This document shows, one piece after another, positions 8,371 to 16,847 of a stretch of 64,000 nt of DNA. The notes beneath the pieces were generated by a model. The model had not been told where the DNA came from. It did not search any database and saw only the letters and a program-made list of their open reading frames with translations. The DNA is from Gammaproteobacteria bacterium. Its GTDB lineage: Bacteria > Pseudomonadota > Gammaproteobacteria > JABCZS01. Each line of letters opens with the position of its first letter. Positions within the stretch are counted from its first letter, which is position 1. The stretch lies in NCBI GenBank assembly GCA_013289605.1, contig JABCZS010000006.1, forward strand, positions 1 through 64,000, read 5' to 3'. Both the position numbers and the translations under genes were made by a program.

Positions 8371-10020
8371 ATGTCACCCCCAAATAAAACGCCTAAAAAA
8401 TCACCGTCGCCGCTTAAAACGCCGGATCAAACGTTTGCACCTAATGCTTTTGCTAAAAGGAAAATAACTTCACGCTTATTGTTTCCCTTATCGCCTTCAT
8501 TTCCTATGTCCCCCAAGAATAAACATCGGACATTACCCCTAGTCGATAATGTTGATGATGTTTATGCCAGTCATACCTCTTTAATGAGTGGGACTGTTGC
8601 TGTTGCCGCCATGGCGACTGGACCTGGACAAAAAGCCGTGGGTGAAGTGAGTGGTCAACGACTTAATCAAGATGCCTATTTTATGGCCACACTCGCCCCT
8701 CATGCTGAAGTGCCATTGAGTGAATTGTTTTCCGAAACTGACAATATCACCACACAGGCCCTAGTGGATTATGATCATGAGCAATGCGATGCAGGGGAAC
8801 ACTGGAACTCAGGTTGCACAGCTTTAGTCGCGCACCTACAGCACGATAAAATCAACATCGCCAATGCCGGGGATTGCACGGCGAAATTAGTGTATAAAGA
8901 AAACGGCCGCTATCATGTTTTAAATCTGACGCATGCGCATCGCGCAAGCACAGAATCCGAACAAACAAGAATTGGATTACTCCCCAATACGCCGTTACGC
9001 ATCTCAACTCCCAGTAAGGATACCTCACCACGCTTTTGTTTAAATGATAGGAATGCCAAGCGCAATTATGGCTTATCCATTACGCGTGGATTTGGCGCCA
9101 AAGAGTATGCGCCAGGATTTACGCCTGTTCCGGAAATTTCCACCTTTGATCTCAAGCAACTTGAAAATAAAACGGATGCTTTTTTAATCACCGCCTCAGA
9201 TGGTTTTGCAGATTATGTCTCAGATGAAGAGCTCGCAGATTTTTTTGATAAAAATCCTACATTGACGCTAGCGCAAGCCGCTGACGCGCTACGAAAAAAA
9301 GCCTATTTAGAAAAAGGAAGTCACGATAATATCACTGTAGGCGTACACTTTTTGCATCCCGGCCTGTGTGTAGGCGTGTTTGATGGTTTTGGGATCTGGG
9401 GACATATTGCAGCTACGCGTGCAGCGATGCATTTTCAGAAAATTTTGCAGCTTATCAATGCAAAAGCGCAACTCTGTGTTTTGGATATGCCTAATAGCTC
9501 TGAATATACTGAGCCTTTGCAGCAACTGAAAAGACAGTTGACGCAAACCTTACAGACGGCACACGCTTTTCAATCTGCGCTAAACGTTGCAGCACCTTTT
9601 AATCCTAATCTTGAACAAGATCCCTGTCTTACGCTAGCTCAAGATACCCGCGCTATGCTCACCACGGTAAATGATCCCTTGATAAACTCCCAAGTCAAAC
9701 TACACGCAGTGCAAAATTTTCATGACATGTATGTGGATCTTCCCTTATGGAAAAAATATCAACGCACATTAATCATACTCCTTAGTCTCGTCATTGGTGC
9801 TCTGTTTGGCGCTATTGTAGGCGGACTATGCAGTAGTCCACTATTTGGTGTGGGAGCCATTGCCGGTGCATTTATCGGCGCAAGTTTAGCCATGAGTTTA
9901 TGCGGCGGGGTTACCGGTACGGCTACCCGAGTACATTTTGCTTATCATTTAAGACCTGAAGTGGGGGCAAAAACTGCGATAGAGCAGGCAACGCTTTATC
10001 CAAGATTAACGCTAGCGTAG
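8371..10020 (+). CDS. PP2C-like Ser/Thr phosphatase with permuted motif order and C-terminal membrane segments
   Basis: 549 residues. PP2C motifs: GQRLNQDAYF (95-104), SGCTALVA (147-154), ANAGDCTAKL (164-173), TRGFGAKEY (238-246), ASDGFADY (275-282) and HDNITVGV (318-325), the last two carrying aspartates that bind metal in this fold. The VFDGHGG element, normally between the first two motifs, is absent there; a match, VGVFDGFGIWGHIAATRA, occurs at 334-351 after the normal end of the domain, followed by helices. Residues 466-512 hold one or two Gly-rich hydrophobic segments. The first 60 residues are Pro/Lys/Ser-rich and probably disordered. No strong ribosome-binding site marks the start; ATG 8506 (residue 46) is an alternative. 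Stand-alone gene; a role on host or bacterial phosphoproteins is inference. Confidence 0.8.
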   Translation: MSPPNKTPKKSPSPLKTPDQTFAPNAFAKRKITSRLLFPLSPSFPMSPKNKHRTLPLVDNVDDVYASHTSLMSGTVAVAAMATGPGQKAVGEVSGQRLNQDAYFMATLAPHAEVPLSELFSETDNITTQALVDYDHEQCDAGEHWNSGCTALVAHLQHDKINIANAGDCTAKLVYKENGRYHVLNLTHAHRASTESEQTRIGLLPNTPLRISTPSKDTSPRFCLNDRNAKRNYGLSITRGFGAKEYAPGFTPVPEISTFDLKQLENKTDAFLITASDGFADYVSDEELADFFDKNPTLTLAQAADALRKKAYLEKGSHDNITVGVHFLHPGLCVGVFDGFGIWGHIAATRAAMHFQKILQLINAKAQLCVLDMPNSSEYTEPLQQLKRQLTQTLQTAHAFQSALNVAAPFNPNLEQDPCLTLAQDTRAMLTTVNDPLINSQVKLHAVQNFHDMYVDLPLWKKYQRTLIILLSLVIGALFGAIVGGLCSSPLFGVGAIAGAFIGASLAMSLCGGVTGTATRVHFAYHLRPEVGAKTAIEQATLYPRLTLA

Positions 10021-10023
10021 TGT

Positions 10024-10863
10024 CTATTTCCCACCCCGCTCAACCCCCCATTGATACGCGACATTTTTCGCAACCCCCGTGAGCTGAGCGGTCAAACTTG
10101 CGGCTTGTTTTAAGGGTAATTCTTGCACCAACACTTCGAACACGCGCCGTGCCTCTTGCGCTTTAGCATCGCTGATTTGGATAGGTGCGCCTTTAATCAA
10201 GATCACAAATTCCCCTTTTTGCTGTTGCGGATCAGCTAACAATTGCTGCAATAATTCGGAAAGCGTACCGGTTAAAATAGTCTCATAGACTTTGGTCAAC
10301 TCACGCGCCAATACGGCCTCACGCAAAGGCCCGAGCGTGGCAATCATATCCTCAAGACTTGCTAAGATCCGATGCGGTGCTTCATAAAAAATGCTGGTGC
10401 GACTTTCATGTTGTAAGCGGGTTAATTCTTTTTGACGGTGCGTACTTTTGACGGGGAGAAAACCCGCAAAGATAAACTGCTCGCCCGGTAATCCTGAGGC
10501 ACACAACGCAGTAATGAGTGCGCACGGACCAGGAATGGGCACCACACGCACCCCGGCAAGACGTGCCTGCTGCACTAACACTAAACCTGGATCATGCAAA
10601 AGCGGCGTGCCCGCATCGCTGATTAAGGCTATCGAGAGCCCCAAACGTAATTGTTCCACTAAACTTGCGCTGGCCTGCGTCTCATTATGACTATGATAAG
10701 CCTTAAGTGGGGTCGTTATCCCATAATGCTGCAGTAAAATCGCGCTGTGCCGCGTATCCTCGCAGGCGATGCAATCAACTCGACGCAAAATATCGAGCGC
10801 ATGCGCACTGATGTCTTGCAAACACCCGATAGGTGATGCCACAATGTATAATGTGCCTTGCAT
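10024..10863 (-). CDS. rsmI: 16S rRNA (cytidine(1402)-2'-O)-methyltransferase
   Basis: SAM-dependent ribose methyltransferase acting on C1402, the same nucleotide modified by RsmH. I start it at ATG 10863 (MQGTLYIVASPIG), giving 279 residues, close to the family length; a longer upstream frame exists but the conserved N-terminus argues against it. Tetrapyrrole-methylase signatures are LYIVASPIGCLQDIS, CEDTRHSAILLQHYG, LISDAGTPLLHDPG and VPIPGPCALITAL. Its start lies only 22 bases from the divergent lpoA start, an arrangement conserved in gammaproteobacteria. Confidence 0.96.
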   Translation of the reverse strand: MQGTLYIVASPIGCLQDISAHALDILRRVDCIACEDTRHSAILLQHYGITTPLKAYHSHNETQASASLVEQLRLGLSIALISDAGTPLLHDPGLVLVQQARLAGVRVVPIPGPCALITALCASGLPGEQFIFAGFLPVKSTHRQKELTRLQHESRTSIFYEAPHRILASLEDMIATLGPLREAVLARELTKVYETILTGTLSELLQQLLADPQQQKGEFVILIKGAPIQISDAKAQEARRVFEVLVQELPLKQAASLTAQLTGVAKNVAYQWGVERGGK

Positions 10864-10885
10864 GCTAATTAAAGTGATCCCTCTG

Positions 10886-12178
10886 ATGAAAAAACTATTG
10901 TACGCAACTTTTGTTTTGCTGACTATCACCTTGCCTACCACGCACGCGTATATTTTTGGCGAAAAAAACAGTAAGCCAGCTGAGGTGGAAGATCTTACTC
11001 TTGATCAAGACCTCCCCGAAAAAATAGACAGTCCCAACCGGGAATATGCCTGGTTTTGGCAGCGCACAGAACCGAAAAAAAACCAAGCCAGCACGGCTTC
11101 AAAAAGTAAAACACCTGCGTCTTTGCCCTCTCCACGGTTCATCTCAACCCCACATATCGCCCTGCTCTTACCCTTGAGCGGCCAATATGAAAGTGCGGCA
11201 CTGGCTATCCGTGAAGGATTTATTGGTGCGTATTATCTTGAACAACAGCGCGATCCTAATACCGCTATGGACATTCGCATCTACGATACAAAAGCGGATA
11301 AAAATGTGCCTCGTGCGTATGAAGACGCGGTACAACAAGGCGCCAATGTGATAGTTGGGCCCTTAAGTAAACCCGGCTTGGAAGCCCTGTTAGACAGTGA
11401 AAAAATCGATAACAACATCCCCATGATTTCTTTAAATACCCTCGAAACGCGTAATCGCTTGCCGCGCTACCTATACCCTTTTGCCTTAAGTCCAGAAGAT
11501 GAGGCCATGCGTCTTGCAGAGCAAGCCATACACGATGGCCATCACACTGCGGTGGGCTTAGTCCAAGATGACAGTTATGGTGGACGCGCGTTTCGCGCTT
11601 TTAAACGTCGTTTTGAGCAATTAGGCGGCAGCGTGAAAGACATTATCTATTTTGATCCGAATCGTGCTTTGGAGGATCCCGTGCGTTATATTTTAAAAAT
11701 AGACAGCAATGCTTCCAGCGATAACCCGCCTAGGCCACGGCAATCCATGGATTTGATATTTTTAGTCGCCAAACCGCAACAAGCAAGACAAATTCCGCCG
11801 CTGTTAAAATTTTATTTTGCACAAAACACGCCTATTTATGCGATGTCGAGTGTGTATTCAGGCATTCCCAACCCTGGGCTAGATAATGATCTCAATGGCA
11901 TTATTTTTTGCGACAGCCCATGGATTATTGATACGGCGCAGCGGGATCCCGCGCTAGTGACGATGTCCTCACAACTCCATACGCCCGCCACCCAAGATCG
12001 TTTATTTGCCTTTGGGGTAGATGCTTTTTTAGTGGCACGGCAAATGAGTCACCTCTCTTCAGTCAGCGAATTACGTGTGAATGGTGTGACAGGAGAATTG
12101 TCTATGGATAAGAGTGGCTTTATTGTGCGCAACGTGCCGTGTGCACGTTTTAGTCTAGGAGTGCCCCATGTCCTCTAA
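10886..12178 (+). CDS. lpoA: LpoA/LppC-family penicillin-binding protein activator
   Basis: Periplasmic-binding-fold protein; E. coli LpoA is an outer-membrane lipoprotein that activates PBP1A. The chosen ATG at 10886 begins a signal peptide (MKKLLYATFVLLTITLPTTHA) and gives 430 residues, against 678 in E. coli. It holds only the C-terminal LppC domain (IALLLPLSGQYESAALAIREG, about 90-110; VIVGPLSKPGLEAL, about 155); the N-terminal TPR half is missing, as in other short homologues. No lipobox cysteine follows the signal peptide, so it may be soluble periplasmic rather than lipidated. The order lpoA-yraN-diaA-dolP matches E. coli. The start 10769 would add 39 residues running into rsmI and is unlikely. 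Confidence 0.88.
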   Translation: MKKLLYATFVLLTITLPTTHAYIFGEKNSKPAEVEDLTLDQDLPEKIDSPNREYAWFWQRTEPKKNQASTASKSKTPASLPSPRFISTPHIALLLPLSGQYESAALAIREGFIGAYYLEQQRDPNTAMDIRIYDTKADKNVPRAYEDAVQQGANVIVGPLSKPGLEALLDSEKIDNNIPMISLNTLETRNRLPRYLYPFALSPEDEAMRLAEQAIHDGHHTAVGLVQDDSYGGRAFRAFKRRFEQLGGSVKDIIYFDPNRALEDPVRYILKIDSNASSDNPPRPRQSMDLIFLVAKPQQARQIPPLLKFYFAQNTPIYAMSSVYSGIPNPGLDNDLNGIIFCDSPWIIDTAQRDPALVTMSSQLHTPATQDRLFAFGVDAFLVARQMSHLSSVSELRVNGVTGELSMDKSGFIVRNVPCARFSLGVPHVL

Positions 12179-12536
12179 TGCCCCGCATCTCAAACTTGGG
12201 CAGGACGCCGAAGCGCTTGCGTGTACCTATTTACAAAATCAAGGCCTGAGTGTCTTAACGCGAAATTTTCGTTGTCAGCTTGGGGAAATTGATCTCATTA
12301 TGCGTGATAAGCAGGCACTGGTATTTGTCGAAGTCCGATCCCGCGCCAACTCGGATGCCTATCATCCCCTAGCCAGCATTGGCTATCATAAACAGCAACG
12401 CCTACGGCGCGCCAGCCTCGTGTTCTTACAAAAGCAACCGCAATTTAGCCACTCTCCTTGCCGTTTCGATGTAATTGGCATAACATACCGACAAGAGTTG
12501 CCCCGTATCGAATGGGTGAAACACGCCTGGTCATGA
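12168..12536 (+). CDS. yraN: UPF0102 (YraN) nuclease-fold protein
   Basis: Small predicted endonuclease-fold protein of unknown physiological role. It has 122 residues with the family signatures GQDAEALACTYLQNQG (about 9-24) and LGEIDLIMRDKQALVFVEVR (about 41-60), the D/E and VEV residues forming the presumed active site. It overlaps the end of lpoA by 11 bases and precedes diaA by nine, consistent with one operon. Confidence 0.93.
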   Translation: MSSNAPHLKLGQDAEALACTYLQNQGLSVLTRNFRCQLGEIDLIMRDKQALVFVEVRSRANSDAYHPLASIGYHKQQRLRRASLVFLQKQPQFSHSPCRFDVIGITYRQELPRIEWVKHAWS

Positions 12537-12539
12537 TGA

Positions 12540-13141
<602 letters not shown>

Positions 13142-13142
<1 letters not shown>

Positions 13143-13720
13143 TGTTAAACGTGTCAAAATTACTGGTAGGTTTAATGGCATGTACTGTATTGTCTGCCTG
13201 TACTCCTCTTGTGGGTGGAACGGCCGCAACCTCCGCTTGGATAAGCAATGATCCCCGTACCACAGGAACAGTCATTGATGATGTCGCTATCGAAGCAAAA
13301 ATTGCAGATGCGATGGACGACTATGAATACCTCAATTTAGATGCTAATTCCAATATTCATGTGACAAGTTATAACAATGTGGTGTTATTAACCGGTCAAG
13401 TGCCCTCGGAAGCCGCAAAATTAGCGGTCGGTGAAATTGCGAAAAATACCAATCAGGTCAGAAAAGTGTATAACGAACTCAAAGTGGGACCGGTAACCTC
13501 GCTGACGACGCGCTCACATGACAGCTGGATCACCACAAAAATTAAATCTTCCTCCGCATTTCACGAGGTCAATCCTATCAATACGAAGGTGATCACCGAA
13601 AATGGCGTGGTCTATTTATTAGGCCTCATCTCACGCGATCAAGCCGACAAATTAACCGAATTGGTACGCACCACCCGAGGTGTTGACCGTGTGGTCCGGA
13701 TCTTTGAATATACGGATTAG
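13142..13720 (+). CDS. dolP: BON-domain outer-membrane lipoprotein DolP (YraP)
   Basis: Envelope-integrity lipoprotein of 192 residues. The signal peptide ends in the lipobox LSAC (about 18-21), so acylation at Cys21 is expected. Two BON domains follow: about 45-113 (DDVAIEAKIADAM... VVLLTGQVPS) and about 124-190 (SWITTKIKSSSAF... VVYLLGLISR). In E. coli it associates with anionic phospholipid and the Bam machinery. Last of the conserved lpoA-yraN-diaA-dolP set; the next gene starts three bases later. Confidence 0.92.
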
Positions 13721-13723
13721 ACC

Positions 13724-15106
13724 ATGCTGCCGCAAACTTTTTTTAGTGCGCTACAAAAAATCCTTACCTCTGAATATGTGCTCACAGATGAGGCACTCTG
13801 CTGGCCTTATGGCACTGATGGCACACAGCGCTTTGTCATGCCACTTGCGGTTGTTTTTCCATCTACACATGAAGAAGTCGTCGCGATTACGCGTTTATGT
13901 AATGAGTATCACATTGCAATGGTGCCACGCGGGTTAGGATCAGGTGCCGTAGGTGGCGCCGTGCCTGTGACCCCAAGCATAGTGGTTAGTCTCGCCCGGA
14001 TGCGAAATATCATTGCTATCGATCCTTTAAATCGCGTCATGATCGTAGAGCCCGGGATCACCAATTTGGAAATTCAACAGGCCGCAAAAGCACACGGTTT
14101 ATTTTGGGCACCCGATCCAGGCAGCCGCGAGTTTTGCAGTTTAGGCGGAAATTTAGCGCATAATTCTTCCGGACCGCGCGCCATTAAATATGGCACAACG
14201 CGCGAGAATACCTTAGGGCTTAAAGCCGTGACCGGCAGTGGTGAGACGATCACGACCGGCGCATATACCAGTAAAAGTGTCGTCGGTTATGATTTAACCC
14301 GTTTATTAATTGGGTCCGAAGGGACACTTGCGACCATCACGCAGGCCACTTTAAAATTATTGCCACTTGCAAGTGAGCAGCGCACTTTACGCGCGTTATA
14401 CCGCAGCGTAGAAGGTGCAGTCCATGCCGTGACCCAGATTATGGGGCTTGCGCAATTGCCTTCTGCCTTAGAGTTTATGGATAATACCACAGTGGAATTA
14501 GTGCGCCGGTATGCCGGCATCGATTTGCCGCTGGAAACGGCTGCATTATTATTAATCGGCGTAGAAGGCGATGCGCACAGCATTAATAGCACGCTAGAAA
14601 CCATACGCACTGCAGCGAAAAATGATGCGCTCATCACTATAGAAACAGCACACAGCGCAGAAGAAATTCATCAACTCTGGCAAGCCAGACGCCGCTTATC
14701 GCCCAGTCTTAAACATGTGGCGCCTAAGAAAATTAACGAAGATATTGTGGTCCCCGTATCCTGCTTACCTGAATTTCTTAAAAAGCTTGCCGAGTTATCA
14801 AACCGTTATGGTATTGCCATCGTCACCTTTGGCCATGCCGGAAATGGCAATATTCATGTGAATCTAATGTATGATCCCGACAATGCAAAGCAAGCCGCCC
14901 AAATCGATGCCTGCCTGCAAGCCGTATTCACCCTAGTGTTATCCTTAAAAGGCAGCCTATCGGGCGAGCACGGCATTGGTTTAGCCAAACAGCCGTTTAT
15001 TAACCAAGAGATAGATGCGAACAGTTTAGCGATTATGCGGCAGATTAAAGCAGTTTTTGATCCGAAAGGGATTTTAAATCCTGGGAAGATATTTCCCGCA
15101 CTCTAA
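13724..15106 (+). CDS. FAD-binding oxidase of the GlcD / D-2-hydroxyacid dehydrogenase family
   Basis: 460-residue flavoenzyme of the VAO/PCMH superfamily. The N-terminal FAD-binding domain (about 35-215) has VPRGLGSGAVGGAVP in the dinucleotide-binding region, DPGSREFCSLGGNLAHNSSG, and YDLTRLLIGSEGTLATIT. The C-terminal cap has FGHAGNGNIHVN (histidines probably bind metal/substrate) and LSGEHGIGLAKQ. These features fit GlcD-like oxidases of D-2-hydroxyacids (glycolate, D-lactate or D-2-hydroxyglutarate); substrate cannot be told by eye. No glcE or glcF partner is adjacent. It follows dolP by three bases and is probably co-transcribed. Confidence 0.88.
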   Translation: MLPQTFFSALQKILTSEYVLTDEALCWPYGTDGTQRFVMPLAVVFPSTHEEVVAITRLCNEYHIAMVPRGLGSGAVGGAVPVTPSIVVSLARMRNIIAIDPLNRVMIVEPGITNLEIQQAAKAHGLFWAPDPGSREFCSLGGNLAHNSSGPRAIKYGTTRENTLGLKAVTGSGETITTGAYTSKSVVGYDLTRLLIGSEGTLATITQATLKLLPLASEQRTLRALYRSVEGAVHAVTQIMGLAQLPSALEFMDNTTVELVRRYAGIDLPLETAALLLIGVEGDAHSINSTLETIRTAAKNDALITIETAHSAEEIHQLWQARRRLSPSLKHVAPKKINEDIVVPVSCLPEFLKKLAELSNRYGIAIVTFGHAGNGNIHVNLMYDPDNAKQAAQIDACLQAVFTLVLSLKGSLSGEHGIGLAKQPFINQEIDANSLAIMRQIKAVFDPKGILNPGKIFPAL

Positions 15107-15122
15107 AAAATCGACCCCTGCC

Positions 15123-15150
15123 CTCCCAAAATAACCTTGTATTTTGGGAG
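15123..15150 (+). terminator. Terminator-like hairpin after the oxidase gene
   Basis: CTCCCAAAAT and ATTTTGGGAG form a perfect 10-bp stem with an eight-base loop, 17 bases after the oxidase stop. There is no T-tract; it may act on either strand because it lies between convergent genes. Confidence 0.5.
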
Positions 15151-15237
15151 TCATGCGTCAATTGCACAGATTGATTTCGGAAAAACAATCAGTGATGGGG
15201 CATAAGCTCCTATGCTCAGCACATCTAACAAATTTTC

Positions 15238-15573
15238 TCAGCCGCGATATTTTACAGTCAAATGATCAATACGCATCAATTCGGCATGGGTATTGGGTAT
15301 GCCCGTATAATCGTCATCGGCTAAAACTAAATTTTTAAAAGCGATTTCAGCGTGGATCATTTCACAATTTTTCAAGGCTATTTCTATGGATAATAATTGC
15401 TTTTTAAACATTGATTTTACGGTTTTCAACCTGACCAATGACACTTTCTGCAAATCACACTCTTCGCCCACTTTAAAGGGAATATCATGCAATAAGATTG
15501 CAGAGAGTGTATTTTTTTCTTCTAGATCAAAAATATAGATATAACCTGTTTCTTGTTTAATCTGCTTATTCAT
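15238..15573 (-). CDS. Hypothetical protein, third gene of the HTH operon
   Basis: 111 residues, not recognised. It is mixed alpha/beta in character, with alternating hydrophobic strands (YIYIFDLEEKNTLSAILLHD; SVVRLKTVKSMF-like basic segment) and no signal peptide or membrane helix. Its start overlaps the stop of the upstream HTH gene by four bases, so the two are translationally coupled, and the product may partner with that regulator. Nothing in the sequence fixes a function; a regulator partner or small-ligand sensor is possible. Confidence 0.6.
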   Translation of the reverse strand: MNKQIKQETGYIYIFDLEEKNTLSAILLHDIPFKVGEECDLQKVSLVRLKTVKSMFKKQLLSIEIALKNCEMIHAEIAFKNLVLADDDYTGIPNTHAELMRIDHLTVKYRG

Positions 15574-15866
15574 TTGGAAACTTCTTCAGACATCGACATA
15601 ATGCTGCTGCAATAGAAAGCTAATAATTTTTTAAACGTGGCATAGCTGGGTTTTTTCACCTCCCCACTTTCCAATCGCTGTAAGGTTTTAAGTGAAATAT
15701 GGCATTTTTCAGCAATGTCTTTTTTGGACAGTCCTGTATCTTCTAATTCTATGAGTAAGGATATCCAGATCCTCTTGGCCGCATCGTTGTGCGTTAATAC
15801 GGGTCTTAGCTTTAAAGAGATAAAAGGTTGTAAATGAGTCGTGTTATTTTTTAATTGTAAGTTCAT
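15570..15866 (-). CDS. Xre-family helix-turn-helix regulator
   Basis: 98 residues. The central part, ELEDTGLSKKDIAEKCHISL followed by KTLQRLESGEVKKPSYATF, is a clear Cro/C1-type HTH (about residues 38-78), with the recognition helix around SLKTLQRLE. Such small proteins repress their own operon or act as antitoxins. It overlaps the upstream Sel1-like frame by about 23 bases and the downstream unknown gene by four, making a tight three-gene unit divergent from the monooxygenase cassette. Confidence 0.8.
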   Translation of the reverse strand: MNLQLKNNTTHLQPFISLKLRPVLTHNDAAKRIWISLLIELEDTGLSKKDIAEKCHISLKTLQRLESGEVKKPSYATFKKLLAFYCSSIMSMSEEVSK

Positions 15867-16053
15867 GTGCTTCTCCTAAAAGTGTACTGCTAGAAAACAC
15901 CCCTAACCGCGCCCCCGATTCTAATAAATGTATTGCTTCTGGATGTCCTGATTGGGCGGCTGAACGTATCCATTGCTCTGCCTGGTCTTTTCTGCCTGCC
16001 AGTAAGTAATAAAATCCTCGTTTATATTCGCGCTCTGCCCGATTTTGGGCCAT
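15844..16053 (-). CDS. Short Sel1/TPR-like protein
   Basis: 69 residues: a basic start, then one repeat-like unit (FYYLLAGRKDQAEQWIRSAA followed by QSGHPEAIHLLESGARLG) that matches the Sel1/TPR helix-turn-helix repeat pattern (AxxWxxxAAxxGxxxA). A single repeat is too short to form a solenoid, so it may be a remnant of a larger Sel1 protein or a small adaptor. It is the first gene of the minus-strand operon, with GGAGG upstream of its ATG. Confidence 0.6.
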   Translation of the reverse strand: MAQNRAEREYKRGFYYLLAGRKDQAEQWIRSAAQSGHPEAIHLLESGARLGVFSSSTLLGEAHELTIKK

Positions 16054-16203
16054 ATCCCCTCCTTCTTAGTTTTTTGGTATTTCATATAGAAAACGTATAG
16101 ATTTTGTATATGAATATAATTATATTTATAGATGTTATTATTAGTATTTTCTATGGTTAATATACCAATTTCATGTAAGAAATCTCTGTATTTTGACTGT
16201 ATA

Positions 16204-16234
16204 ATTTCCTATAATATGGGAAATCTGTTATGAT
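16204..16234 (+). promoter_or_regulatory. Putative promoter and operator of the monooxygenase cassette
   Basis: An inverted repeat ATTTCC (16204-16209) / GGAAAT (16219-16224) with nine bases between arms overlaps a candidate -35 (TTTCCT, 16205-16210); an 18-base spacer leads to TATGAT (16229-16234). Dyad overlap with the -35 is what a MarR-type autorepressor site would look like. The regulator ATG lies about 56 bases downstream behind AAGG. Confidence 0.4.
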
Positions 16235-16290
16235 ACAAAAACAGCGCAAAGACATCACATTAACTAACGCATTGAAATATAAGGTTTTTT

Positions 16291-16827
16291 ATGCAAGAAG
16301 GTGAAAAATTTACTGCCGTTTGGCACCTTGCTGAAAATGAGCAAGAGTTGAAATTAACAAATTTTGAGTTCTTGCTTTGGCGGGTTTTTTATGGCTTTAT
16401 GCGTTGGCAGGAGGATTGTCAAAGCTGCATAGATGAAAATAACGAGCTCAATGCTTACGACTTAAGCATTTTACACATTATACGCATGAATGAGCGGCCC
16501 AAGAATGTATATGAGCTAGGCAGCCTGCTAAATAGGAATGACGTGCCTAATATTCAATATAGTATCCGTAAGTTATTGAAATTAGGATTTGTTGAAAAAT
16601 ATAAGGGTGGTCCCAAAAAATCTTTAGCCTATCAAATTACCGAAAAAGGCATTGAAAATACCAATGCTTATATAGAAGCAAGAAAAAATATACTCATTAA
16701 TGCGCTTAAAAATGAGTTTGAGGAACTAGATCTTGCCTATACAACCAAAGCACTTACAACTATTAAAGGGATTTACGATGAAGCGGGAAGAATAGCAGCT
16801 TCTTATAGAAGCCTTCCCAAAGAGTAA
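16291..16827 (+). CDS. MarR-like winged-helix transcriptional regulator
   Basis: 178 residues. An N-terminal helical part carries FLLWRVFYGFMRWQEDC (about 29-45). The winged HTH covers about 53-110: YDLSILHIIRMNERPKNVYE, then GSLLNRNDVPNIQYSIRKLL as recognition region, then GFVEKYKGGPKKSLAYQITE as the wing. This arrangement is typical of MarR proteins that recruit a helical dimer interface. It begins a three-gene transcription unit (20 bases to the flavoprotein, which in turn overlaps the diiron gene), so it most likely controls the cassette in response to a small molecule. Confidence 0.82.
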   Translation: MQEGEKFTAVWHLAENEQELKLTNFEFLLWRVFYGFMRWQEDCQSCIDENNELNAYDLSILHIIRMNERPKNVYELGSLLNRNDVPNIQYSIRKLLKLGFVEKYKGGPKKSLAYQITEKGIENTNAYIEARKNILINALKNEFEELDLAYTTKALTTIKGIYDEAGRIAASYRSLPKE

Positions 16828-16847
16828 CTCTCAATAGGTATACAGCA

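Noticed and set aside
15144-15338. Plus-strand frame after the FAD oxidase
   Set aside because: It spans the hairpin and the end of the opposite-strand gene and has no coding signature.
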